From: Lantana camara
Taxonomy: Eukaryota > Streptophyta > Magnoliopsida > Lamiales > Verbenaceae
Direction of reading: 5' to 3'
NCBI GenBank assembly: GCA_037501455.1
Contig: CM074862.1
Span: forward strand, 59,923,501-59,987,500
DNA: 64,000 nucleotides
In this document: positions 34,641 through 46,724 of the stretch, piece after piece
Layout: the number at the start of each line of letters is the position of its first letter
Position numbering within the stretch: position 1 is the first letter of the stretch
Position numbers and translations under genes: made by a program
The notes under the pieces: generated by a model
Databases searched by the model: none
Told to the model about the DNA's origin: nothing
The model's input: the letters and a program-made list of their open reading frames with translations, nothing else

Positions 34641-37252
34641 CATGATGTTCATCTCGTTGTGGTGAGTTCAACGTCACTTTCCGTTCGTTAATCGGACACT
34701 CGATCTATTTATTACGAATTATTTTGCGTAATTGTGATTATTTGAATTAATTGTTTTAAGTGCAAATAAATTGGTTATTGTTGGTCTGTTGATTGAGATA
34801 TATTCCAATCGTATATGAAAACATGTATTGAATGGATTGTGATATGCATGAATGTTTTAATTTACAATTTGAATCCCGATGTGATGAATTTGTGATATGT
34901 GTTTAGATATGAAGGGGTGTTAGTGTAATATTTAGAAACTAATCTTTTATGTGACTAAATGAACTTGAATGGTATTTTAGAAGAACGAAAATGTTGTGAT
35001 TTCTCTATATGAATTTGAGACGTTCTCAATGTTATGTTTATTGTAAATTGTGTTTCAAATGTAAATTTAGATACATGAAAGATGCTTGAACAACTTGAGA
35101 CTTGATGCATGATAGGAGTTAGAATTGTAATATCTTGATTTACTCTTACTACTTGAAAATGGTATATTATGAATTACGATAAATTGATAATTGTAATGCT
35201 TGTAAGTAATTAATTCCTAGTTGAATAATTGTATAAACACTTTAAATGAACAATTATGCTTAGTAATCAACTTAGGGGATGTAAGTGTAATATTTATGAA
35301 ACTATGTATGTGACTTGAGCTTGTGTACCAAACATGTTGTGAAGTTGTAAAGTATGATCTCAAGTGAATTAAATGCACTCTTTATTTGTATCAAGCATGC
35401 CATCTACGTACAACAACCTTGTATGTTTATATGATCAAGTTGCTCTTACTTATGCACTTTATAACTCGACATGAACTTGATGCTTAATTCTAATATTATA
35501 ATTGAACCCTGTGACATTGGATGATTTAATATGCATTTCGTGAATACATTGACTTCCTAAATTGATCTTGCATCTTTGGATATGGAATTGCATGATGGTT
35601 GCTTGTAAATATGATCTTGTTGAGCATTGATATGCCTTGATTGACCACGACACCTTATCCAAGCACAACATGAACACTTATGCATAACCATGATCATGTT
35701 GAGCAATGTCGTACGTCTTGTTTGGTTCATATAGAGTCTAAGTCTGGGCTTCTGTATGTCTTGTCACAGAGTTTGGTGGTGCCGGTGGGCCCGAGGCTTA
35801 GAGTGTTTGGCCCTTCACACTCTCAGACTCTACTTTCACGAGGTGAGGTTTAGGATTTTGTATAGTTATGCGACCTATGGCCTTTACATGCTGATTTCTA
35901 CCCCTGCATGCGAGTATACCTTACAATAGTTATGTATGTGTTGAATATGATATTTTTATGATCTTATGCTTGCACTTCTCCGTAGGCGGGCTATCCCTGC
36001 AGCGTGGGAATGTAAGTGTGTGAGTCCTGCGTGGGCGGGCTATCCCTGCAGCGTAGGCATATATATAAAAACCAGTTTTTGAAGCATATGTAAGCTATTT
36101 TGGAAAAACAGTTGTGTTGTGATTATGTAGCGAGTTGGCCATGAAATATTGGCATCTGTATGTATGTATGTATGTTTGTGGATCCGAGGAGCTATGGGTA
36201 AGGAGCCCCCGGGACGGTTAGGGCCGTCGGGGATATACCTGTGCGTAGTTCCATTTGAGATCTCTTCATGCGACCCGTGCTGTAGGGAAGGTGTGGTATC
36301 TTGAGCCTTCGGCTAAAGCCGGGGAGGACTCTTGTGGGTTCGCTACCCCTTGAGGGTATGTCTGTTATGGATGGTTTGGGGACGGTACGTCTCCTCCATC
36401 ATTGGTGTGACGGTTGGATTGATTTTGTATTTTATGATATGTTCTGAGGAGTAAAGGTTGGAAGCTCGTACTCGCCGAGCATGTGTTCTGTTCTGTCTGG
36501 GAATCATGAATCGAGATAGAGTTTCTGAAATGTTTTCTAAAGCTTATACTTATAACTATCTTTTGGGTACTTTTGGAAATGTCTTTGGTATGCAACACCT
36601 ATCTCCGGTTCATGAGTCCACCCTTCTGATATGTGCTATGCTCCATATATATATACAGTGGGTGTGCGTTAGCCCCCTCACTCGGTCAAGTTGACTGACC
36701 CCTCATTTACACTTTTAGTTGCAGGTTGTTGGCGTTTGCTAGGCGGAAGTGAGTCCTTTGAGTTGCACTTCGTCGGTTTAGTCTTTCTATTTGCATTTAT
36801 CCTCTCATACACTTTACTTATACTTAAGACTTGTAGACTTGAGATTATACTTTACTATTCGGTAGCCCCTTGTGGCACCCTCATTCGGCCCCTTGTGGCA
36901 CTTGATGATTATTAATTTATGTTGATATTCGAGATTAGGGATTTATGCTAGTTGAACCCATCACTTGTTATGTTTGTTGATCTATTATTCGGGATTAGGT
37001 ATCTATGCTAGTTGAACCCGTCACCTGCTTTGCATGTTTTGTTTTAAATGCTTCCGCTATCTATTGTTGTTGGTTTTAATTGCTTCCGCACTCTGAGTTT
37101 TGGTCAAGTTAGATCCGCCTAGCCTAGTGTGTGAGTTGGTCTCCCATTCGCTCTGATTCGGATTCGGGCATGGACTTTCATTTCATGTTCCGGGTCTGGG
37201 TCATAGTGCGGGGGATGTGGCACATCTCCGTTTGGGGTGTTACATCCTTAAG

Positions 37253-37264
37253 TGGTATCAGAGC
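37253..37264 (+). promoter_or_regulatory. Primer-binding site of element C
   Basis: TGGTATCAGAGC, 8 bp after the LTR end; tRNA-Met type. Confidence 0.94.
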
Positions 37265-37731
37265 TCTAGGTTGCAAAACCGAGCTCTTGGGTCGTGTTGA
37301 GTCTGTCTAGGTCGTACGGCATAGGAATAACTGTGCATTGTGTTTGTTTGACTTGATATTTTGACCCTTCGGCATGAATTATTTCGTGATTATATGATTG
37401 TGTGCACATTATGACTTTGATTATGCAACATCTTATTTTATGTGCTTTATAAATTACAACTAATTGTTGCATTTACGTGATATACGTGTTACATTTCATT
37501 TGCACTTTAACTCCCATGCATCGAATTTAGTGTTTGAATTTCAGGGTACCCTATGAGTCAACACTAAGATTTCCCCCCGTCAACACTACCTATTAGCACT
37601 ACAACGAAAACACGTCATAATTCGAAGATGAAAGGATTCTTTACGAAGATCAATGTTCATGAAAAGGTTCAGAGTTGAAGGAATGAGATTGCTATATTAT
37701 TGACTTACTATCTTAAAGTCAATTGAAAGAT

Positions 37732-37945
37732 GGAGTTTGATGAATTTTCACCTTGAGGATTCGTTCATTTGGAAGTAGTCACCTTGTTGAGGAAATGAGT
37801 CAATGGAGGAGAATCTGATCAAGTAGAACCGTTTTGAAGGAGTTTGATGAGCTTTCGCCTTGATGATTCATTTATTTGGAAGTAGTCACTTTGTTGATGG
37901 AAACGAGTTAATGTAGAAGAATCCGATCAAATAAGATCCGATCAA
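37732..37945 (+). repeat. 107-bp tandem duplication in element C interior
   Basis: Segments starting GGAGTTTGATGA at 37732 and 37839 are diverged copies, with shared CATTTGGAAGTAGTCAC and GAATC[TC]GATCAA stretches. Confidence 0.8.
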
Positions 37946-38954
37946 GTTCAAGGGATGTGGATAGGTAACCATGTTACTTAAGCAACGAGCTACAAACCAT
38001 CGGTGAGTGTTGAAGGTTTTGGTGCCATTTAGAGTTAACGAACGACAAGACAAGATTGGTTGTTAGCTCTTTGGGTGTTTCTCTAAGATGAGATGGAAGA
38101 CATTGTTGATGCGGGAATATAACACTTAGATGCTGAAAGACTTTATTCAAGTTTCAGAATTATATACCATGGATTGCTTTGGGAAGTACTTAGCACCACG
38201 ATCATCCAACGAAACTCTGAGGTAAATATCTAATTGACAAATGAATCATGGACAACTCCTTGAAGATGAGCAGACTAAGATTTAACACATAAATGAGAAT
38301 TCTTGGGAGAAACTGAGGATGATTCTAGTTGAGCAAGGATTACGGTCTAGTAAGGGGTTTGGTGATAAACGAGCTTTGCTGAGTTACCACTTTATGAAAA
38401 GACTCAAGACAAAGAAGTTCAGATGACGAAGGTTGTATCATTACCGGCTTAATCAACTCCTACTGCTTCATCTCGACTTTCTTGTAAAGATTGTTACGCT
38501 TCGGTTAACGGTACGCCAAGCATTCATGGCATTTGCATACATGCATCGCTTAAATACTCTTACCTCGTTTTGCTTGATGTGGGTGATGAATATTGCTATT
38601 TTAATTGTGATAACTTGGATACCTGATCTAGTATTTGTAACTTGAAATTTCTACTTGTTATGAACCGTTGCTGATGAATGAGTTATGTACTTATGTGAAC
38701 TATTCATGCCTATGTGATTTAAAACTCTCGTGATTGCTCACTAACTTCTCATATAACATACATACATACTGTAACCTTATTTTATAGGGATTCCATCACG
38801 ATATCCCCCTTGAGTTGAGGTATGAGCGTTGAATCTATACTCAAGGGACACCGATATCAGTTGTATAAGGTACACCAAACATGCATCGCATACTTTTCGT
38901 CAAGTGATACTATGATGTGTGTATGTATGAATAACTGATCAGTAGATTTATGTG

Positions 38955-39330
38955 CAAGAGAGACCTTAGGTTCCCTCTTTTTACGTTTTGGAGAGATGTA
39001 GGATTCTCTCTGTTTATGTGGTAGAAAGATGTTGGAATCTTTCTAAGTTTTGTGCGCGAGAGATGTTGGATTCTCTCGTATTTAGATATTCGGAGATGCT
39101 GGATTCTCTTGAATCTAAGAGTTTGAGGAATGCTGGATTTTCTCAAACTAGAATGTTGGCAGATGCTGGAATCTGTCCGACTTAGGTTGAGAGACGGGGT
39201 TCTCTCAATTATGTGCTTGAGAGACGGGGTTCTCTCTTTTGTGTGTGCTCGAGAGACGGGGTTCTCTCACTTGTGGGTGTTGAGGGACGGGGCTCTCTCA
39301 CTTACGTGCTGGGAGATGGGATTCTCTCTT
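38955..39330 (+). repeat. Tandem stem-loop array in element C interior (about 12 units)
   Basis: Units occur every ~30 bp. Clear ones are: AGAAAGAT/ATCTTTCT (39023-39044), CGAGAGA/TCTCTCG (39057-39078), GTTTGAG/CTCAAAC (39121-39148), GGCAGAT/ATCTGTC (39158-39177), TTGAGAGA/TCTCTCAA (39187-39208), GAGAGA/TCTCTC (39219-39236 and 39251-39268) and TGAGGGA/TCTCTCA (39281-39300). Loops are of two kinds, TGYTGGAT-like in the first seven units and CGGGGT-like in the later ones. Different units keep pairing with different stem sequences. Confidence 0.88.
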
Positions 39331-39639
39331 GTTTGTTGTGGTTGCGTTACGCGCTGATCTGACTACGGGTAGCAAGTGGTGCATCTGAGACGACATCGAG
39401 GTTGGGTGCAGTTGCAGCTATCCGATCATGGGAATGACCGATCGAGTTCGAACAACTAGCGGATCAAGTACTCACACGGACCTCGACGATAACAAGACAT
39501 CCTAAAGGAGGTTCAGTGTAGATGACCGGAGTAAGCCTCACCATTAGAGCTATGATCTTACGTGAGTTCCGGGGAAGGGTTGGAGCACTACTACTCGAGG
39601 ATCTACATTTTTGCAGTGGAACCTGGGGACCAGGTTCTC

Positions 39640-39654
39640 TTAAGGGGGGAAGGT
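39640..39654 (+). promoter_or_regulatory. Polypurine tract of element C
   Basis: TTAAGGGGGGAAGGT lies immediately before the right LTR. Confidence 0.9.
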
Positions 39655-42600
39655 TGTGACGCCCCGTATTCTCGAAAGGCATCCTGATGACATTTACAAG
39701 TAAGTCTCTACACTTGTGCGTGTTTAATTTAAGAGTTCTTGAATTATGTGATTTAATGTAAATCCAATTTAATATGTGTTCATTCGAATTATTCTAAGAT
39801 TAATTGCCAACTTGATTAATTACGCTCATATTTAACCCTAACCTTCTAATTTGATTTAATTCAAATTTATTCCATGAAATAATTGTCAAGTTGATTTTAA
39901 ATCCATCATGTTGCTTAACTTGTTTAATTTTGGTTTACTTGAATTCCTTGAGATTAATTGTCAATCATGTGTTTACAAAGTGTCGTTAAATTATACGAAA
40001 AGTTTCTAAAATTAAATTGAATTAAACTCAAATTGGTAAATCTCTATTTCATTTTAATTTATAAATTTATGCGGAGCTTGAATGTTTAGTCATAACTTTA
40101 CCGATTTTAACTACGATTATTTGTACGCGATATTACTTTTTGTTATGCGATAAGGATACCCGGTTGTATATAGCTTGTGCACAAGACACATTTCTCCCAA
40201 TCCCTTTTCTCTCTCTCTCTCTCTCCTCTCTCACTCTCTCTCATTCCCACGGGTCACTATGCGCGGCTTCGGTTACGAGCCCATAACTCGATCGTTTCTC
40301 GACGGAATTCAACAAACGAATAGTCCATTTCGATTATCTCGGCGATACCGACGCAAGAGTACCAATTTCATGGCCTAACGACGAACGGTGGCGGAGTTAT
40401 CACCGGATTTCAGTAGCAGCGGCGGAGGTGTCGGACCGCCGCCACTTCGCCGGCCTTTCGCAGCGGTTTCCGGCCACCTCCTTGATGCACGCGCCCCATG
40501 CCCAGACAGAGGACTTCCAGGCGCTTCGTTTGAAGTCAGAGGCGAGGCCATCGGATCAGCGACAGCGCCGCACGCGCCGCCCAAAGCTCGCGGCGGCGGC
40601 GCGAGTTACTGTAGCGGAGGCGGCAGAAACTTCGGCGGCCAACGGGGGCCTTTTCCGGACATATTTTGGTCTCGGGATCTTCACGAAAGTTGTTCGGAAC
40701 AACGAGAACTAGTGGCCTGTGATCAGGAGACTCCAGATTCGGTGGTTTGGCGGTGGATCGGCGGTGGCAAAGTGGCGGTGCAACGGCGGCACTAGCTCCG
40801 AGGATTTTTCCGGAAAGCTACCTTAGGGCTTTCTAAGAGCTCATCATGGGTAAGACAACGCCTCTTTCAGATCACATTTTGGTTCACCGGTTTGGAAGTA
40901 ATTTGAGTTTGAAGATTTAGGGTTTTCGTGTTCTTAGATTTCAGATCTAGGACAATCGGCTTGGAATTTCCAGAAATTGATCGAGGATTCGGAACGGGCA
41001 CGAAGACTTCATTCAGGACTGATTTTTCGGGATTTTTCCGGCGACTTTTGACGGTGGCCTTGTGGCGGCCGGCGACTTTTCGGCGGCTCCGGTGGCGGCA
41101 CTCCGGCGACTTTCGGACAGAATGTTCGTCTCGATGTGGTGAGTTCAATGCCACTTTCCGTTCGTTAATCGGTCACTCGATCTATTTATTACGAATTATT
41201 TTGCGTAATTGTGATTATTTGAATTAATTGTTTTAAGTGCAAATAAATTGGTTATTGTTGGTTTGTTGATCGAGATGTCTTCCAATCATATTCGAAAACA
41301 TGTATTGAATGGATTGTGACATGCATGAATGTTTCGATTTACAATTTGAATCCCGATGTGATGAATTTGTGCTATGTGTTTAGATATGAAGGGGTGTTAG
41401 TGTAATATTTAGAAACTAATCTTTTATGTGACTAAATGAACTTGAATGGTATTTTAGAAGAACGAAAATGTTGTGATTTCTCTATATGAATTTGAGACGT
41501 TCTCAATGTTATGTTTATTGTAAATTGTGTTTCAAATGTAAATTTAGATACATGAAAGATGCTTGAAAAACTTGAGACTTGATGCATGATAGGAGTTAGA
41601 ATTGTAATATCTTGATTTACTCTTACTACTTGAAAATGGTATATTATGAATTACGATAAATTGATAATTGTAATGCTTGTAAATAATTAATTCCTAGTTG
41701 AATAATTGTATAAACACTTTAAATGAACAATTATGCTTAGTAATCAACTTAGGGGATGTAAGGGTAATATTTATGAAACTATGTATGTGACTTGAGCTTG
41801 TGTACCAAACATGTTGTGAAGTTGTAAAGTATGCTCTCAAGTGAATTAAATGCACTCTTTATTTGTATCAAGCATGCCATCTACGTACAACAACCTTGTA
41901 TGTTTATATGATCAAGTTGCTCTTACTTATGCACTTTATAACTCGACATGAACTTGATGCTTAATTCTAATATTATAATTGAACCCTGTGACATTGGATG
42001 ATTTAATATGCATTTCGTGAATACATTGACTTCCTAAATTGATCTTGCATCTTTGGATATGGAATTGCATGATGGTTGCTTGTAAATATGATCTTGTTGA
42101 GCATTGATATGCCTTGATTGACCACGACACCTTATCCAAGCACAACATGAACACTTATGCATAACCACGATCATGTTGAGCAATGCCGTGCGTCTTGTTT
42201 GGTTCATATAGAGTCTAAGTCTGGGCTTCTGTATGTCTTGTCATAGAGTTTGGTGGTGCCGGTGGGCCCGAGGCTTAGAGTGTTTGGCCCTTCACACTCT
42301 CAGACTCTACTTTCACGAGGTGAGGTTTAGGATTTTGTATAGTTCTGCGACCTATGGCCTTTACATGCTGATTTCTACCCCTGCATGCGAGTATACCTTA
42401 CAATAGTTATGTATGTGTTGAATATGATATTTTTACGATCTTATGCTTGCACTTCTCCGTGGGCGGGCTATCCCTGCAGCGTGGGAATGTAAGTGTGTGA
42501 GTCCTGCGTGGGCGGGCTATCCCTGCAGCGTAGGCATATATATAAAAACCAGTTTTTGAAGCATATGTAAGCTATTTTGGAAAAACAGTTGTGTTGTGAT

Positions 42601-43721
42601 TATGTAGCGAGTTGGCCATGAAATATTGGCATCTGTATGTATGCATGTATGTATGTGGATCCGAGGAGCTATGGGTAAGGAGCCCCCGGGACGGTTAGGG
42701 CCGTCGGCGATATACCTGTGCGTAGTTCCATTTGAGATATCTTCACGCGACCCGTACTGTAGGGAAGGTGTGGTATCTTGAGCCTTCGGCTAAGGCCGGG
42801 GAGGACTCTTGTGGGTTCGCTACCCCTTGAGGGTATGTCTGTTATGGATGGTTTGGGGACGTTACATCTCCTCCATCATTGGTGTGACGGTTGGATTGAT
42901 TTTGTATTTTATGATATGTTCTGAGGAGTAAAGGTTGGAAGCTCGTACTCGCCGAGCATGTATTCTGTTCTGTCTGGGAATCATGAATCGAGATAGAGTT
43001 TCTGAAATGTTTTCTAAAGCTTATACTTATAACTATCTTTTGGGTACTTTTGGAAATGTCTTTGGTATGCAACACCTATCTCCGGTTCATGAGTCCACCC
43101 TTCTGATATGTGCTATGCTCCATATATATATACAGTGGGTGTGCGTTAGCCCCCTCACTCGGTCAAGTTGACTGACCCCTCATTTACACTTTTAGTTGCA
43201 GGTTGTTGGCGTTTGCTAGGCGGAAGTGAGTCCTTTGAGTTGCACTTCGTCGGTCTAGTCTTTCTATTTGCATTTATCCTCTCATACACTTTACTTATAC
43301 TTAAGACTTGTAGACTTGAGATTATACTTTACTATTCGGTAGCCCCTTGTGGCACCCTCATTCGGCCCCTTGTGGCACTTGATGATTATTAATTTATGTT
43401 GATATTCGGGATTAGGGATTTATGCTAGTTGAACCCGTCACTTGTTATGTTTGTTGATCTATTACTCGGGATTAGGTATCTATGCTAGTTGAACCCGTCA
43501 CCTGATTTGCATGTTTTGTTTTAAATGCTTCCGCTATCTATTGTTGTTGGTTTTAATTGCTTCCGCACTCTGAGTTTTGGTCAAGTTAGATCCGCCTAGC
43601 CTAGTGTGTGAGTTGGTCTCCCGTTCGCTCTGATTCGGATTCGGGCATGGACTTTCATTTCATGTTCCGGGTCTGGGTCATAGTGCGGGGGATGTGGCAC
43701 TTCTCCGTTTGGGGTGTTACA
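39655..43721 (+). repeat. 3' LTR of element C (4067 bp)
   Basis: It is a near-identical copy of 33177-37244, ending …GGGGTGTTACA and followed by the TTGCA duplication. Confidence 0.94.
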
Positions 43722-43726
43722 TTGCA
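43722..43726. repeat. Target-site duplication of element C, right copy (TTGCA)
   Basis: It matches 33172-33176. Confidence 0.95.
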
Positions 43727-45553
43727 TAACCAATCTACATTCGTGTAATTAAACCATTCTTACATGCAAAGGTTTCTAATTTAATCATATAAGTCTCATT
43801 CAATTCAAATATCGCATAATAGGATTATTTAAAATTAGATAATTAGCCTACGTTACAAAGTTAGAAATTAAATCATCCAAGACATACTAATTCCATTCTT
43901 GCCAAATCATAAATTACATAACAAATTCTTATATCATATAATAAGTTTCAATTCAATTTAAGTGATTAGACTAATTAAAAGCTTCAAGCTTAGGCGTAAT
44001 AATTTCTCTTAATCGAAATCATAATTAGCATATTTGTTTACCAATCGACAAGGATTAATTAATTGAAGTCATACAATTTATATGTTTAGCGAAATTACAC
44101 ATACACCCCCTCTCAACATAGGCAAATAGCCCAATTCGATATATCGGAATTCAAATGGCATATCAAAGCATCAATATAATCCATAATTCATTTAATACAT
44201 AATTTCGTACACATTGAAATACAATTCGATCGACAAATCAAGCAATTAGCAATTAAAACAATTAATTTCAAATATTCAAGTTGTACAAAATAAATCACAA
44301 CAAATCAACCGGACATTCGATTGAAGAACGGAAAGTGGCATTGGACTCACCACGACGAAAGGAACTCGCTGTACGAAGGGCGTCGGAATGCTGCCTCCGG
44401 AACCCGCCGGACCGCCACGCACAGCCGTCGGACCACCACCTCCGGTGGTCGGAAAATTCCCCGGAAGGACAGAAACGTACGCCTCGGCCTGCTTGACAAA
44501 AGCCCTCAACCAATTTCAGAAAATAACCAACACGCCGGACTTCGTTGACGAAAAACCGAACTAAAATCCTAATACGAAAACTGAAATTAAATACAAACCG
44601 CTAAACGAAAATAAAATCCGGATATACCGTTGGGAAGCCCATAACGAGCCCTACAAAAGCCCCAACGCCAAACCCCAGAAAAATCATCGAAAAACCGGAC
44701 CACCGGTCCAGCCCCGATTTGCCGCCGCTGGCCGGTTCTCGAGTCGGGCCCAACGCCATCCGCTAGTTTTCGTCGTTCTAAGCAACTTTTGTAAAGGCTC
44801 CACCACCAAAACCGGCCGAAAAAGGCCCCTACGCCGCCGCCGAAGGACTACCGCCTCGCCACCGCCGATTTCTCCATCTACAGCCCCCGGTTGCTCGATC
44901 TGAGGTCGGAAATGGAACGGGAAGGGTAAAAAACGTAGGGTAGGGTAGAGGTTGGCCGACGAAAGCCGTCGGAACGCCGCCGGCGAAATGGTAGCGCCAC
45001 CCGCCACTTTCAGGCCGCCCTTGCGCCACCGTCGGTCTTCGGTTTTTTCCACGATCTTGGTACGGTTGTGACGGGCTCGTCGAATAGATAAATTTCGACT
45101 ATTGATTCGTCGAATTCCGTCGAGAAACGAGGGAGAACGGGCATGTGTGTGAAATCACACCTTTACTGTATGTGAATAGTGTCGATCGCGAGAGAAGACG
45201 ATGAAGGCTGAGGTCTGATCTTTTGGCACGAATTACGACGATTCGGGGTATATATCTCGGGTCCTCGTACGCAAAAACGGTCTGAAGAATGGGCTAACGA
45301 AGTCAGAAATGGGCAAACTCAGAGTCTACGGACTCGTCTCGCTGCCCCGAACGCGTTGAAGGGGTCAAAAAGGTCGAAAACTCGATCGAATGAGAAATGA
45401 CCAAAAGACCCCTAAAAAGAGAAAATTACATAGGGCCCCTAAACTCTGAAAGAGTTCAAAATAGGGCCACGAAAAATATAAAATCACATAATTAAACACA
45501 TTAAAAGGTTGGAACGTGGCGTACTTTATAAATCGGACGAGCGGGATGTTACA
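43727..45553 (-). repeat. Family B LTR, middle copy, 5' part (continued from 33176)
   Basis: It completes the middle LTR (1637 + 1827 = 3464 bp). It includes the GC-rich block (about 44330-45060), a TATATA motif (45249-45254, minus strand) and the minus-strand TGTAACATCCCGC start at 45553. Confidence 0.92.
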
Positions 45554-45573
45554 AACTCCCCTCCTTCAAAAGG
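45554..45573 (-). promoter_or_regulatory. Polypurine tract of family B
   Basis: The minus strand reads CCTTTTGAAGGAGGGGAGTT directly before the LTR start at 45553. It is preceded by CTGAGGACCGG, comparable to GAGGACGG before the tracts of A and J. Confidence 0.85.
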
Positions 45574-45873
45574 ACCGGTCCTCAGGTCCTAAGGTCAGAT
45601 CTTGAACGACGCAGAAACGAATTCCACTTCAAGCTTCCGCTGCGCAACTCTGATCTAGGCGAACTGCAATCTCTGCAGGATACTTCTCCCTTGGTTGGCA
45701 TCAACTCCCTTCATAGTGATTCGTTGTCATAGAGGTCCCACTGAGCACTTGACCATTGGTCACTTCAACTCATTCGATCACCACTAGGCCACTGCACTCG
45801 AAGCTTGATATCGTCAAGTCCTCGTTGCTTGCAAGCTGTCGTCTGGCCAAAAGTAACGCAACCGCAACAAACA

Positions 45874-46236
45874 AGAGAGAGAATCCCATCTCTCGACACA
45901 CAAGCGAAGGAACCCCGTCCCTCGGCACACAAATGAGAAAACCCCGTTTCTCAACACACAAAAGAGAGAACCCCGTCTCTCAGGCACAACATCGAGAGAA
46001 CCCCGTCTCTCACCCTAAGTCTGATTGATTCCACATCTCTCAGACAATCTAGTTTGAGAAAATCCGGCATTTCTCAAACCCTAAATTCAAGGGAATCCAG
46101 CATCCCTCGAATACCTAAGAACAATAGAATCCAGCATCTCTTGTGCACAAAACTCAGAAAGAATCCAACATCTTTCTATAACACAAATAGAGAGAATCTG
46201 CATCTCCCTAGCACGTAAACAGAGAGAATTAAATCT
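45874..46236 (-). repeat. Tandem stem-loop array in family B interior (copy 2)
   Basis: It has the same order of units as 30681-31050. Minus-strand units include GAGAGA/TCTCTC around CGGGGT, a GTTTGAGAAAT/ATTTTCTCAAAC stem, and GAGGGAT/ATTCCCTT around GCTGG. Confidence 0.87.
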
Positions 46237-46712
46237 CCATTTCACTCAAGCACAAAAGCAGAATCAAAATCACCACAATCAGCAAGTATCACAATTGACA
46301 GATATATCACGTAATATCAAGAATTAATCAAATAAAGAATGTATTTATGCTCGTGTCATGCATGCTTAACGTACCGTTCACCGTAGTATTGGAAGCCTTG
46401 ACCAAGAAAGGTGATTACATTGTTGCTAAAGCAGCCCTGTAGTTAAAACACTAAGTTGGTGCATGAGGGTTAAGAATGCAAATGTAATGTGGCATTTAAG
46501 TCATGTAAGCACAACAATAAAAGCAATTAAGGGCACATTGACAAAATGTTGCACAATCGTAATCATATTGCACACTTAGCCACATAACTCAATACAATTC
46601 AAACTGAGGAAGCAAAATTACAGGCCAAACGGATGTAATGTGCACATATTCCTATGCTGTACGACCTAGAATGACACGACACGACTCGAGAGCACCGGTT
46701 CTGAACCTAGTA

Positions 46713-46724
46713 GCTCTGATACCA
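46713..46724 (-). promoter_or_regulatory. Primer-binding site, family B complete interior
   Basis: TGGTATCAGAGC on the minus strand, 7 bp from the LTR end at 46732. Confidence 0.93.

Larger units (their letters stand above)
33177..37244 (+). repeat. 5' LTR of element C (4068 bp)
   Basis: It starts TGTGACGCCCCGTATTCTCG and ends TGCGGGGGATGTGG…GGGGTGTTACA. It contains a TATA motif plus CT-rich tract (33689-33765), a GC-rich CGG-rich block (33900-34640) homologous to family B LTRs, two GGGCGGGCTATCCCTGCAGCGT repeats (35981-36058), the shared GC-rich block (about 36181-36400) and a doubled GATTAGG…TTGAACCC motif (36925-37030). Confidence 0.94.
37245..39654 (+). other. Interior of element C (non-coding, 2410 bp)
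   Basis: In order it holds the primer-binding site, leader motif (37309-37331), a vestigial start region where the Gag ATG would be (GTACCCTATGAGTCAACACTAAG, 37546-37568, quickly closed by TAA), a ~107-bp tandem duplication, a conserved box (38497-38555), the stem-loop array (38955-39330), a unique 3' segment and the purine tract. No Gag, PR, RT, RH or INT motif is found in any frame. Confidence 0.88.
33177..43721 (+). mobile_element. Element C: complete non-autonomous LTR retrotransposon with giant LTRs (LARD-like)
   Basis: The element is 10,545 bp, of which 77% is LTR (4068 and 4067 bp). It has a perfect TTGCA duplication, primer-binding site, polypurine tract and a 2410-bp interior with no Gag or Pol. 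It inserted in the middle LTR of array B; the same site is empty in the neighbouring LTR copy at 48364-48376. The LTRs differ by a few dozen substitutions I could see, so it is somewhat older than A. Ends, leader and tract place it with the gypsy elements, so an autonomous Tekay/Del-like relative is the likely protein donor. Confidence 0.93.

Noticed and set aside
38955..39330. CRISPR-like array
   Set aside because: Regular ~30-bp units, but the repeats vary, are themselves hairpins and have no distinct spacers. The context is a plant LTR retrotransposon.
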